DNA from: Salinicola acroporae
Lineage (GTDB): Bacteria; Pseudomonadota; Gammaproteobacteria; Pseudomonadales; Halomonadaceae
Direction: 5' to 3'
Length of the DNA stretch: 64,000 nt
Assembly: GCF_003206615.1 (NCBI RefSeq)
Contig: NZ_PZJW01000004.1
Location: 419,083 to 483,082 of the forward strand
The notes beneath the pieces are model-generated. The model was not told the DNA's origin. It ran no database searches and worked only from the letters and a program-made list of their open reading frames with translations. Made by a program: the position numbers and the translations under genes. This document shows, piece by piece, positions 32,407 to 41,161 of the stretch (position 1 is the stretch's first letter; each line of letters begins with the position of its first letter).

Positions 32407-34074
32407 ATGACAGATTCCCGTTTTCGTGATGTCGACATCCGCGCCCCTCGTGGCAACACCCTGACAGCCAAGAGCTGGCTGACCGAAGCGCCGCTGCGCA
32501 TGCTGATGAACAATCTCGACCCGGATGTGGCCGAGAACCCCAAGGAACTGGTCGTCTACGGCGGTATCGGGCGGGCGGCCCGGGATTGGGCGTGTTTTGA
32601 TGCGATCGTCGCGTCGCTCGAGACCCTGGAAACGGACGAAACGCTGCTGGTGCAGTCGGGCAAGCCGGTCGGGGTGTTCAAGACCCATGCCGATGCGCCG
32701 CGGGTGCTGATTGCCAACGCCAACCTGGTACCGCACTGGGCCGACTGGGAGCATTTCAACGAGCTCGATGCCAAGGGTCTGATGATGTACGGCCAGATGA
32801 CCGCGGGCTCGTGGATCTACATCGGCTCCCAGGGCATCGTGCAAGGGACCTTTGAGACCTTCGTCGAGGCCGGACGCCAGCACTACGATGGCAAGCTGGC
32901 AGGGCGCTGGGTGCTGACGGCGGGGCTCGGGGGGATGGGCGGTGCGCAGCCGCTGGCGGCAACGCTGGCGGGCGCTTGCTCGCTCAACATCGAGTGCCAG
33001 CAGTCACGCATCGATTTCCGGCTGCGGACGCGCTATGTCGACGAGCAGGCGGACGATCTGGACGATGCGCTGGCCCGGATCGCGCGCTACACCGCCGAAG
33101 GCAAGGCGGTTTCCATCGCCCTGCACGGCAATGCGGCGGAAATTCTGCCTGAACTGGTTCGTCGTGGCGTACGCCCGGACATGGTCACCGACCAGACCAG
33201 CGCCCACGATCCGCTCAATGGTTATCTCCCGGCAGGCTGGCGCTGGGAAGACTATCGAGCGCGCAGCAAGCGCGAGCCACAGGCGGTGGTCAAGGCGGCC
33301 AAGGCGTCGATGGCGGAGCACGTGCGCGCCATGCTGGCGTTCGCCGAGCAGGGTATCCCTACCTTCGATTACGGCAACAACATCCGCCAGATGGCCCAGG
33401 AAGAGGGCGTTGCCAACGCCTTTGACTTTCCCGGTTTCGTACCTGCCTATATCCGGCCGCTGTTCTGCCGGGGCATTGGCCCGTTCCGCTGGGCGGCACT
33501 GTCCGGCGATCCGCAGGACATCTACAAGACCGATGCCAAGGTCAAGGAGCTGATCCCCGATGACGCGCACCTGCACCGCTGGCTGGACATGGCTCGCGAG
33601 CGGATCAGTTTCCAGGGTTTGCCGGCACGTATCTGCTGGGTCGGGCTGGGCCTGCGCGCGAAGCTGGGGCTGGCGTTCAATGAGATGGTGCGCAGCGGCG
33701 AGCTCTCCGCGCCGGTGGTCATTGGCCGCGATCATCTCGATTCCGGTTCGGTCGCCAGTCCCAACCGCGAGACCGAGAGCATGCAGGATGGTTCCGACGC
33801 CGTGTCCGACTGGCCGCTGTTGAACGCGCTGCTCAATACGGCCAGCGGTGCGACCTGGGTCTCGCTCCATCACGGGGGCGGCGTCGGCATGGGCTTCTCG
33901 CAGCACGCCGGCATGGTGATCGTCTGTGACGGCAGCGACGATGCCGCGCGCCGCATCGCCCGTGTCCTGCACAACGATCCGGCGACTGGCGTGATGCGCC
34001 ATGCCGACGCCGGCTACGACATCGCGATCGAGTGCGCCAAGTCTCAGGGACTCGACCTGCCGATGATCAAGTAG
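32407..34074 (+). CDS. hutU: Urocanate hydratase HutU
   Basis: A 555-residue urocanase, the normal length. NAD-binding [19 protein letters not shown] lies near residue 177, and other conserved segments include [42 protein letters not shown] and CRGIGPFRW. It converts urocanate to imidazolonepropionate using tightly bound NAD+. The start at 32407 has GGAG 6 bases upstream; a longer frame from 32305 runs through the operator and promoter and is rejected. First gene of the hut plus-strand operon. Confidence 0.97.
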   Translation: MTDSRFRDVDIRAPRGNTLTAKSWLTEAPLRMLMNNLDPDVAENPKELVVYGGIGRAARDWACFDAIVASLETLETDETLLVQSGKPVGVFKTHADAPRVLIANANLVPHWADWEHFNELDAKGLMMYGQMTAGSWIYIGSQGIVQGTFETFVEAGRQHYDGKLAGRWVLTAGLGGMGGAQPLAATLAGACSLNIECQQSRIDFRLRTRYVDEQADDLDDALARIARYTAEGKAVSIALHGNAAEILPELVRRGVRPDMVTDQTSAHDPLNGYLPAGWRWEDYRARSKREPQAVVKAAKASMAEHVRAMLAFAEQGIPTFDYGNNIRQMAQEEGVANAFDFPGFVPAYIRPLFCRGIGPFRWAALSGDPQDIYKTDAKVKELIPDDAHLHRWLDMARERISFQGLPARICWVGLGLRAKLGLAFNEMVRSGELSAPVVIGRDHLDSGSVASPNRETESMQDGSDAVSDWPLLNALLNTASGATWVSLHHGGGVGMGFSQHAGMVIVCDGSDDAARRIARVLHNDPATGVMRHADAGYDIAIECAKSQGLDLPMIK

Positions 34075-34185
34075 CTCAGGAACGTCGACAGTGACCGGTG
34101 AGACTTTTCCCGGTTGCATTGAAGATATTGGTCGCGTGGTGACGGTTTCAAGCGGATCGACAGCCTCTCGTGTCAGGGTATAAAA

Positions 34186-35787
34186 ATGTCAAAACCCGCT
34201 CCCAGAAGCCTCAAGCTCAGCGTATTCATCCCGACGTTCTTGATCGTCGCCGTCGCCGCGATTATCGGCCTGGTCGACAACGAACTGCTGATCGACGTCG
34301 CGCGGGATATCTTTTACCTGACGCTCTCCGACTTCGCCTGGCTCTATCAACTGGTCGCCGTGGCGGCTCTAGCCGTCGTCGGGTATGTCTTCTGTTCCAA
34401 GGTGGGCAACATTCGCCTCGGTGGAGCGGATGCCAAGCCCAGGTTCTCGTTGATGTCGACTTTCGCCATGGCACTGACGGGCGGTATCGCTACGGGTGTG
34501 GTCACCTACGCCGTCAATGAACCCATCATCTACATGGGCAATGTCTACGGCGAGATCGACCAGCAAGCCTTCGCGCCGGGCAGCGGCGAGTCGGCGGTTT
34601 TCGCGCTGGCACGCAGTTTCCACAACTGGAGCTTCATTCCCTACGCGATGTATGCCGTCGTCGGCATGATGATCGCTTACATGCACTACAACCGACACCA
34701 ACGCTTCTCCATCTCGGCGGCCATCTCGCCGATCATCGGCGATCATCACCGTCGTCCGGCGATCACCGCCATCATCGATATCGTGTCGGTGCTGGCGATC
34801 GCGCTCGGCCTCGCATCGTCGCTGGGCGCCGGCGTCGCCCTGATCGGCTCGGGGGTGTCGCGGGAGTATGGCGTGAGTGTCGGGCCCTCCACCTGGCTGG
34901 TACTGGTGGCAATCATCACGGTGATCTTCATCGCCTCATCGGTGTCCGGGCTCAAGCGTGGCATTTGCTATCTCTCCTCGCTGAACGCCTATCTCTACTA
35001 CGCCATGCTGGCACTGCTGCTGATCATCGGCCCGATGGTCTACATGCTGAATCTCTCCACCACCAGCATCGGCTATTGGCTGAACAACTTCTTTATCTGG
35101 TCTTTCGACACCAAGGAGCTGGGCGGTGAGGCGCTGGTGACCTGGTGGACGATGTACGACTGGTCGATCTGGATCGCCTACGCGCCGCTGATGGGCCTGT
35201 TCCTGGCGCGCATCTCCTATGGGCGGACGCTGCGCGAGTTCCTGATGATCAACTGGGTGTTGCCGGCGATCTTTGGCATCGTCTGGTTCACGGTCTGGGG
35301 CGGCAGTGCGATCCAGTGGCAGTTGGACGGCACGCTGGACCTGGCCGCGATCATCAGAGAGGACGGTGCCGTGGCTGGCCTGTGGGGTTTCCTCCACCAG
35401 TTGCCGCTCGCCTGGCTGCTGGTGCCGGCCACGATCCTGGCGCTGATCCTGTCGTTCGCCACGGCAGCGGATTCGATGTCGGCGACCATCGCCACGATCT
35501 GTACTCGTGGCATGACCGCCGACGATGAATCGCCCACCTTCCAGAAGATCCTGTGGGGCGTGTCGATCAGCGTCATCGCCTACGTCATGGTTGCCTTCGG
35601 GGGTGGTGAGCAGGGCGTCGATGGCATCAAGTATCTCGCGGCGGCGGGCGGCTTCTTTGTGGTCTTCCTGTTCGTTCTGGTGCTTGCCGCAAGCGTCAGG
35701 GCGCTGATCTACGGACGCGAGAGCGCCATCGCCACGGCGCGGCCCAAGGACGCGTCCAGCGGCTCCACCGCGGCGAGCGAGGGTTGA
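34186..35787 (+). CDS. BCCT-family transporter inside the hut operon
   Basis: A 533-residue, 12-helix carrier. The family signature is clear: WWTMYDWSIWIAYAPLMG from residue 320, then LFLARISYGRTLREF. Helix 3 has GGIATGVVTYAVNEP where betaine carriers such as BetP have a GxGxG segment. In the helix 8 aromatic motif, two tryptophans of the betaine site appear replaced (Ile and Tyr). Together with its position 4 bases before the histidase homologue, this predicts uptake of histidine, urocanate or another imidazole rather than glycine betaine. The C-terminal tail is short, without the long osmosensing extension of BetP. Confidence 0.88.
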   Translation: MSKPAPRSLKLSVFIPTFLIVAVAAIIGLVDNELLIDVARDIFYLTLSDFAWLYQLVAVAALAVVGYVFCSKVGNIRLGGADAKPRFSLMSTFAMALTGGIATGVVTYAVNEPIIYMGNVYGEIDQQAFAPGSGESAVFALARSFHNWSFIPYAMYAVVGMMIAYMHYNRHQRFSISAAISPIIGDHHRRPAITAIIDIVSVLAIALGLASSLGAGVALIGSGVSREYGVSVGPSTWLVLVAIITVIFIASSVSGLKRGICYLSSLNAYLYYAMLALLLIIGPMVYMLNLSTTSIGYWLNNFFIWSFDTKELGGEALVTWWTMYDWSIWIAYAPLMGLFLARISYGRTLREFLMINWVLPAIFGIVWFTVWGGSAIQWQLDGTLDLAAIIREDGAVAGLWGFLHQLPLAWLLVPATILALILSFATAADSMSATIATICTRGMTADDESPTFQKILWGVSISVIAYVMVAFGGGEQGVDGIKYLAAAGGFFVVFLFVLVLAASVRALIYGRESAIATARPKDASSGSTAASEG

Positions 35788-35791
35788 GGCG

Positions 35792-37351
35792 ATGAAAACC
35801 GTCACGCTCGGCAACGAGGCAATTTCCTGGCGTATCATCGTCGAGGTGGCCTGCCATGGCGCGCAACTGGCGCTCGGTGACGGGCGCTGGGCCAAGGTTC
35901 GCGAGGCTCGCCAGGCGGTGGAGGCGTTCGCCCGGGAAGACACCCGTTATTACGGCATCAATACCGGTCTCGGTGCGCTCTGCCAGGTACGCCTGGCACC
36001 GGATCAACTGGTGCGGCTCTCCTATCACACCCTGATGAGCCACGCCTGTTGTGTCGGCGCCCCCCTGCGCGACGATCAGGTCCGCGCCATCATGGCGACC
36101 GCCGTGGTCAATTACAGCCACGGTCATTCGGGGATCAGTCCGGAGATCGTCGAGCGGCTCCTCGACTTTCTCAACCATGGGGTGACGCCGGTGGTACCGG
36201 GGCAGGGGTCGGTGGGCTATCTCACCCACATGGCGCATATCGGCCTGGCGATGATCGGCATCGGCGAGGTTCGCCACGAGGGCAGGGTCACGAGCGCCGA
36301 GTCGGCACTCGCGCGGATCGGCAAGCCGCCGGTGACCCTGGGCGCCAAGGACGGCTTGAGTCTGGTCAATGGCACCCCGGCCATGACGGGGTTGGCCTGC
36401 CTGGCATTGGATGGCGCCAATCGCTTGAGCGCTTGGGCGGACGTCGGCGCGGCGATGAGCTTCGATGCGCTGGGTGGCCAGTTGGCGGCGTTCGATGCCG
36501 ATGTCCTCGCACTCAAGCCACAGCTCGGGATGCAGATCTGCGGCGCCACCCTGCGGGAGCTGCTGCACGATAGCCCATGGCTCGCCGCACGCCGTGGCGG
36601 GCACCTGCAGGATGCCCTGAGTCTGCGGGCGATCCCGCAGGTCCACGGCGCCTGCCGCGATCAACTGGCGCACGCGGCCCAACAGATCGAGCGTGAGCTC
36701 AACAGTGCCACCGACAATCCCTTGCTGCTGAAGAACAGCGAAGGCTACCGGGTCGTCTCGCAAGCCAACCCGCATGGCGAGTCGATCGCCTTGGCCTGCG
36801 ACCAGTTGGCGATGGCGGTCGCGGAATGGAGCGCGATCTCCGAGCGGCGCATCTACCGCCTGGTGACGCCGGAAGTGAGCAGTCTGCACAGTGGCCTGCC
36901 GCCGTTTCTCTCCGCCGAGAGCGGGATGAAATCCGGGCTCATGATCGCGCAGTACACGGCCGCTTCGCTGGCCGCCGACAACAAGCGCCTGGCGCAGCCG
37001 GCGGTGATCGACAACTACCTGACTTCGGCACTGCAGGAGGATCATCTCAGCCTCGGCGACAGCGCCGCGCTGAAGCTGGATGCCGCGTTGGACAACGCCT
37101 TTCGCATCATCGCCATCGAGTGGCTGTGCGCGGCGCAGGCCTTCGACCTGCTGCCGAGCGAGCGCTTCGCCACCGGCACCAGCGCGGCATGGCGCTGGTT
37201 GCGCACCCTGGTCGACATCTACGAGGAGGAACATCCGCTCTCCCGGGATATCGAGCGAGCCTTCTCGGCGATGCGCTCCGCCACGATCCCAGAGGCGGTG
37301 ACGGCGACCCTGAGTACACCGCCGGAAGCGCGCGCCCTCACCTTGACCTGA
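35792..37351 (+). CDS. Histidine ammonia-lyase homologue lacking the MIO tripeptide
   Basis: A 519-residue protein of the aromatic amino-acid lyase superfamily. Family landmarks are RYYGINTGLGAL (residues 52-63), QGSVG (138-142), QPAVIDNYLTSALQEDHLSLG late in the protein, and NSATDNPLL. In histidases GSVG is followed by Ala-Ser-Gly-Asp-Leu, whose Ala-Ser-Gly cyclises to the MIO cofactor. Here GSVG is followed directly by YLTHMAHIGLAM, aligning with DLAPLAHMALVL, so exactly three residues are absent. Position in the hut operon implies a role in histidine use, but activity by the known mechanism should be impossible. It may have an altered mechanism, another substrate or a non-catalytic role. 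Confidence 0.85.
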   Translation: MKTVTLGNEAISWRIIVEVACHGAQLALGDGRWAKVREARQAVEAFAREDTRYYGINTGLGALCQVRLAPDQLVRLSYHTLMSHACCVGAPLRDDQVRAIMATAVVNYSHGHSGISPEIVERLLDFLNHGVTPVVPGQGSVGYLTHMAHIGLAMIGIGEVRHEGRVTSAESALARIGKPPVTLGAKDGLSLVNGTPAMTGLACLALDGANRLSAWADVGAAMSFDALGGQLAAFDADVLALKPQLGMQICGATLRELLHDSPWLAARRGGHLQDALSLRAIPQVHGACRDQLAHAAQQIERELNSATDNPLLLKNSEGYRVVSQANPHGESIALACDQLAMAVAEWSAISERRIYRLVTPEVSSLHSGLPPFLSAESGMKSGLMIAQYTAASLAADNKRLAQPAVIDNYLTSALQEDHLSLGDSAALKLDAALDNAFRIIAIEWLCAAQAFDLLPSERFATGTSAAWRWLRTLVDIYEEEHPLSRDIERAFSAMRSATIPEAVTATLSTPPEARALTLT

Positions 37352-37381
37352 TCTTTCCCGACCGCACGGAGGCAATCGCCC

Positions 37382-38587
37382 ATGACCCAGCTCTGGCACC
37401 ACTGTCACGCCATCACCATGGCCGAAGGTCGCTACTCCCTCATCACCGACGCGGCTCTCGTCATTGTCGATGGGCGGATCGACTGGATCGGCAAGGCCGA
37501 TGATCTGGCCGAGCAGGATTTCGAGGCGATCCACGACCTCGGCGGTCGCTGGCTGACGCCGGGGCTGATCGACTGCCACACCCATCTCGTGTTCGGGGGC
37601 GACCGCAGCGGTGAGTTCGAGCAGCGTCTGGAGGGCGTCGATTACGAGACGATCGCCCGCCAGGGCGGCGGTATCGTCAGCAGTGTCAGAGCGACCCGGG
37701 AAACCGACTTCGAGGCACTCTACGCGCGTGCCGAAGCGCGGGCGCGGGTGCTGCTGGCCGAAGGCGTCACCACACTCGAGATCAAGTCCGGCTATGGGCT
37801 GGACCTCGACAGTGAACGGCGCATGCTGCAGGTCGCCCGCGAACTGGGCAGACGCTTGCCGGTGACGGTAAAGACGACATGCCTGGCCGCCCACGCCCTG
37901 CCGCCGGAGTACGCCGGTCGCAGCGATGACTACATCGAACGGGTGTGCGAGACGATGCTGCCGACGCTGGCCGCGGAGGGATGGGTCGACGCCGTCGACG
38001 GCTTCTGCGAGGGCATTGCGTTTTCTCCGGCCCAGATGCGGCGGGTCTTCGAGACGGCTCGCCGTCTCGGTCTACCGGTCAAGCTGCACGCCGAGCAACT
38101 GTCGCACCTGGGAGGCTGCAAGCTGGCGGCCGAGTTCGGCGCGCTGTCGGCCGATCACGTCGAGTACGCCAACGACGACGACGCACGGGCCATGGCGGCC
38201 AGCGGTACGACCGCCGTGCTGCTGCCCGGCGCGTTTCTGACCCTGCGAGAGACCCAACTGCCGCCGATCGAGGCGTTTCGCGAGCATGGCGTCGCCATGG
38301 CGCTGGCCAGCGACCTCAATCCCGGCACCTCGCCGGTGCTGTCGCTGCGGTTGATGATGAATCTCGCTTGCACGCTGTTCCGCCTGACACCGGAGGAAGC
38401 CCTGGCCGGTGTGACGCTGAATGCGGCCAGGGCGCTCGGCATCGACGCCAGCCACGGCTCGCTCGAGGTGGGCAAGGTGGCTGACGCGGTTGCCTGGGAC
38501 GTGACCGGGCCGGCGGAACTCGCCTACTGGCTGGGCGGCCAGCTACCCGGCATTCGCTTCCACCATGGAGAGAAGGTCAGCGCATGA
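37382..38587 (+). CDS. hutI: Imidazolonepropionase HutI
   Basis: A 401-residue metal-dependent amidohydrolase. [18 protein letters not shown] near residue 60 carries the metal His pair and substrate-binding residues; [23 protein letters not shown] and [10 protein letters not shown] follow in the expected order. It opens imidazolone-5-propionate to N-formimidoyl-L-glutamate, the substrate of HutF encoded on the other strand. It is the last gene of the plus-strand hut operon and begins 30 bases after the lyase homologue. Confidence 0.96.
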   Translation: MTQLWHHCHAITMAEGRYSLITDAALVIVDGRIDWIGKADDLAEQDFEAIHDLGGRWLTPGLIDCHTHLVFGGDRSGEFEQRLEGVDYETIARQGGGIVSSVRATRETDFEALYARAEARARVLLAEGVTTLEIKSGYGLDLDSERRMLQVARELGRRLPVTVKTTCLAAHALPPEYAGRSDDYIERVCETMLPTLAAEGWVDAVDGFCEGIAFSPAQMRRVFETARRLGLPVKLHAEQLSHLGGCKLAAEFGALSADHVEYANDDDARAMAASGTTAVLLPGAFLTLRETQLPPIEAFREHGVAMALASDLNPGTSPVLSLRLMMNLACTLFRLTPEEALAGVTLNAARALGIDASHGSLEVGKVADAVAWDVTGPAELAYWLGGQLPGIRFHHGEKVSA

Positions 38588-38796
38588 GCCGCTGCCATTT
38601 GATCTGGCGGATGGTGCCTTTGCTGGTATCGATGCCCCGCGCAGGGACTCGCCTGGCGCCGCGAGTCCAGGCCGGGCTCTCAGCCGCTGCGGGCGACGCC
38701 GCTTCGAGCCCGCGACCGTCGCCCGATTTAGGCCCGGACATCCCCTCAACGGAATCGCCCCTCGGTTGCTGTTCGACGCTGGCTTTCTCGTGAGCC

Positions 38797-38830
38797 AAAA
38801 AAGCCCGCGCTCATCGAGCACGGGCTTTTT
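38797..38830. terminator. Bidirectional terminator between hutI and the peroxiredoxin gene
   Basis: AAAAAGCCCG and CGGGCTTTTT form a 10-bp stem, extended inside by GCTC/GAGC around ATC, with A and T runs on both sides. The remaining 38588-38796 interval between the convergent genes shows no supportable gene. Confidence 0.85.
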
Positions 38831-38852
38831 CCTTTACTGCCTGGCAGCCGGC

Positions 38853-39488
38853 TTACTTGTTGGGCTGCTTGGTCACGCGCAGGTAGGGCTTCTTCTCGTC
38901 CCAGCCGTTGGGGAACAGCTCCTTGGCCTTCTCGTTGTCGATCGACGGCACGATGATCACGTCGTCGCCATCCTGCCAATTGACCGGGGTGGCGACCTTG
39001 TAGCCGTCGGTCAGCTGCAGGCTGTCGAGCACGCGCAGGATCTCGGCGAAGTTACGCCCGGTGCTGGGCGGATAGGTGATGGTCAGGCGTACTTTCTTGG
39101 CCGGATCGATGATGAACACCGAACGTACGGTGTTAGTGCCGCTGGCGTTGGGGTGGATCATGCCGTAGGCCTCGCTCACCGAGCGGTCGGCGTCGGCCAG
39201 CAGCGGGAAGTTGAGCCCGCAGCCCTGGGTCTCCTCGATGTCGCCGACCCAGCGCCGGTGGTCGTCCAGCGGGTCGACCGAGAGCCCGATCGCCTTGGTG
39301 TTGCGACGCTCGAACTCCGGCTTGAGGCGCGAGACCTCGCCGAGTTCGGTGGTGCACACCGGCGTGAAGTCGGCCGGGTGGGAGAACAGGATGACCCAGT
39401 TGTCACCGGCCCACTGGTGGAACGAGATCTGCCCTTCGGTGCTCTCCTGGGTGAAATCCGGGGCGGTATCGCCGAGTTGCAAAGCCAT
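38853..39488 (-). CDS. 1-Cys peroxiredoxin (Prx6-type)
   Basis: A 211-residue peroxidase of usual length. The peroxidatic Cys45 is in DFTPVCTTELG, with the conserved Arg region GTNTVRSVFIID and the TYPPSTGRNFAEILRVLDSLQL segment of Prx6 proteins. No resolving cysteine pattern of 2-Cys enzymes is visible. It reduces hydrogen peroxide and organic hydroperoxides in the cytoplasm. The start at 39488 is set by AGGAG with a 6-base spacer; the longer frame is not needed. It is a single-gene unit. Confidence 0.93.
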   Translation of the reverse strand: MALQLGDTAPDFTQESTEGQISFHQWAGDNWVILFSHPADFTPVCTTELGEVSRLKPEFERRNTKAIGLSVDPLDDHRRWVGDIEETQGCGLNFPLLADADRSVSEAYGMIHPNASGTNTVRSVFIIDPAKKVRLTITYPPSTGRNFAEILRVLDSLQLTDGYKVATPVNWQDGDDVIIVPSIDNEKAKELFPNGWDEKKPYLRVTKQPNK

Positions 39489-39701
39489 GACTTTCTCCTG
39501 TTGCCGTTGACGGCTTCCTTCCGAAGCCTGGGGTCGGATCTCCATCATGACGAGCCTGGGCAGTGCTGTGAAACAATCGATAGCGATAACGACATGCCCG
39601 CACGCTCGCGATGTGTCCGTGACGTTCCTACAACGTGGTAGCCAGCGCTCGATATCTCAAGGGCGACAGGCGGTTTTGGTGGCCGAGTTCACGGGCACGG
39701 T

Positions 39702-40271
39702 TCAATTCGCCGGTGCCGCTGCCCCCAGGTAGTGCTGGCGCCAGTAGCGGATGTCGAGCGACGACACGCTGACGGTGCGGCCGCTGCCGGGAGCATGGAT
39801 CATCTGGCGGTCGCCCATGTAGATGCCGACATGGGTGGCACGGCTGCCCGAACCGAAGAACAGCAGATCGCCGGGACGGGCCACGTCGATCTCCTTCAGG
39901 GCATGGAACTGCTCGTTGGAGGTCCGTGGCAGCGAGATGCCGATCTTGCCGTAGGCCATCTGTACCAGTCCCGAGCAGTCGTAGCCCCGAGGTGTGCTGC
40001 CGCCCCATTGGTATGGCGTGCCGAGCGCATCCTTGGCGGCGGACATCACCAGAATGCGATCGATGGAGAGATTGTTGCCATCGATGGCCGGGCCATCGTC
40101 GCGGGTAACGATCGCCTTTTGGGTACTGCAACCGGCGAGCAGCAGCAGAAGCAGGCCAATGAACAGCAGGCCCGGATGGGAAAGCGTTACCTGGCGATTG
40201 GATCGGGTCGAGGAAGTCTGCCGCGCCGCGGTGAATCGGGAGAAATGGTGGGGGGTCGTGCCTGTCGCCAT
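39702..40271 (-). CDS. NlpC/P60-family lipoprotein endopeptidase
   Basis: A 189-residue cell-wall hydrolase. A membrane-targeting segment (LLFIGLLLLLLAGC) ends in a lipobox with Cys48, followed by a linker and an NlpC/P60 domain: catalytic Cys in GYDCSGLVQMAYGK, His in SRATHVGIYMG and a following His in QMIHAPG. Such enzymes (for example Spr/MepS, NlpC) cut peptide cross-bridges in peptidoglycan and sit in the outer membrane inner leaflet. The N-terminal 30 residues before the hydrophobic stretch are long for a signal peptide, so the true start may be later, but no better start codon is visible. Confidence 0.88.
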   Translation of the reverse strand: MATGTTPHHFSRFTAARQTSSTRSNRQVTLSHPGLLFIGLLLLLLAGCSTQKAIVTRDDGPAIDGNNLSIDRILVMSAAKDALGTPYQWGGSTPRGYDCSGLVQMAYGKIGISLPRTSNEQFHALKEIDVARPGDLLFFGSGSRATHVGIYMGDRQMIHAPGSGRTVSVSSLDIRYWRQHYLGAAAPAN

Positions 40272-40498
40272 GCCCGCGGGCCCTGTCTGCCGGTTTCAAC
40301 CGAGTGTAGAGCAGGGGCCCGATGCTGCAAAGTCGTCCGGTCCAGGCGTTTCGGTACGCGGTCGTCGTGGTTCTCTTCGAGCCGAGGGCGGGAACCGCGA
40401 CGCTTGAGAGCGGCGGAGGTTGCCCCCACTGTCTGATGTCGCCCATCGGCGTTTCGGCTGTCTGTCGATATCGTCATCCGAATCCCCAGGAGGATCCC

Positions 40499-41035
40499 AT
40501 GTCCATTGCCGAAGACCAGGTTCCCGGCGAACAAGCCGCACCGGCGGAGACGCAAGGCTTCGTGTTCAATCACACCATGCTGCGGGCCAAGGACCCAGCG
40601 GTGTCACTGGCTTTCTACACCCGTGTGTTCGGCATGCGCCTGCTGCGCAAGCTCGACTTTCCGGAGATGCAGTTCACGCTCTATTTTCTGGCCCGGGTCG
40701 ACGACGACAGCGCCATACCCGAAGACGACGGTGAGCGGACCGCCTATACATTCTCGCAGAAAGGTGTGCTGGAACTGACCCACAACTGGGGCAGCGAGGA
40801 CGATCCCGAGCTGCGCTATCACGACGGCAATGCCGAACCGCAGGGCTTTGGCCATATCTGCTTCGCGGTTCCGGATCTGGCGGCTGCCGAGCAGTGGTTC
40901 GATGCCAACGGTGTCGAATTCAAGAAGCGCTCGGACCAAGGCAAGATGAAGAACGTGATCTTCGTCAAGGACCCCGACGGCTACTGGATCGAAGTCGTGC
41001 AGCCCTCGCTGTCGAAAGGGCTGGGACGAGCATAA
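40499..41035 (+). CDS. gloA: Lactoylglutathione lyase (glyoxalase I)
   Basis: A 178-residue vicinal-oxygen-chelate enzyme. Metal ligands are the His in FNHTMLR (near residue 22), the Glu in VLELTHN (near residue 93), the His in GFGHICFAV (near residue 120) and the Glu in YWIEVVQPS (near residue 166). The length and the double-motif layout match the longer proteobacterial and eukaryotic GloA. It isomerises the methylglyoxal-glutathione hemithioacetal to S-lactoylglutathione. AGGAGG lies 5 bases before the start. Confidence 0.95.
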   Translation: MSIAEDQVPGEQAAPAETQGFVFNHTMLRAKDPAVSLAFYTRVFGMRLLRKLDFPEMQFTLYFLARVDDDSAIPEDDGERTAYTFSQKGVLELTHNWGSEDDPELRYHDGNAEPQGFGHICFAVPDLAAAEQWFDANGVEFKKRSDQGKMKNVIFVKDPDGYWIEVVQPSLSKGLGRA

Positions 41036-41161
41036 GGTTGACGGTGTCGGGAAGCGCTTGCGCCTTGGAGGTCTGGGCTTCCTGGACGTGGGAACGACGA
41101 ACTCGACCCTGAACCTGCTTCCGATCCAGGGATTTACCGAACCAAGTTCAGGCCAACCCCG

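Noticed and set aside
34186-35787. Assignment of the BCCT carrier as an ordinary glycine-betaine osmoprotectant transporter
   Set aside because: Operon context and altered aromatic-site residues argue against it, although it cannot be excluded without an assay.
35696-37894. 732-codon open frame on the minus strand opposite the lyase homologue and hutI
   Set aside because: It is a shadow of two real genes on the plus strand, common in high-GC DNA; it has no recognisable domain or sensible ribosome site.
38584-38793. Short open frame following hutI
   Set aside because: It overlaps the hutI stop and has no domain or clear ribosome site; the region ends in a terminator.
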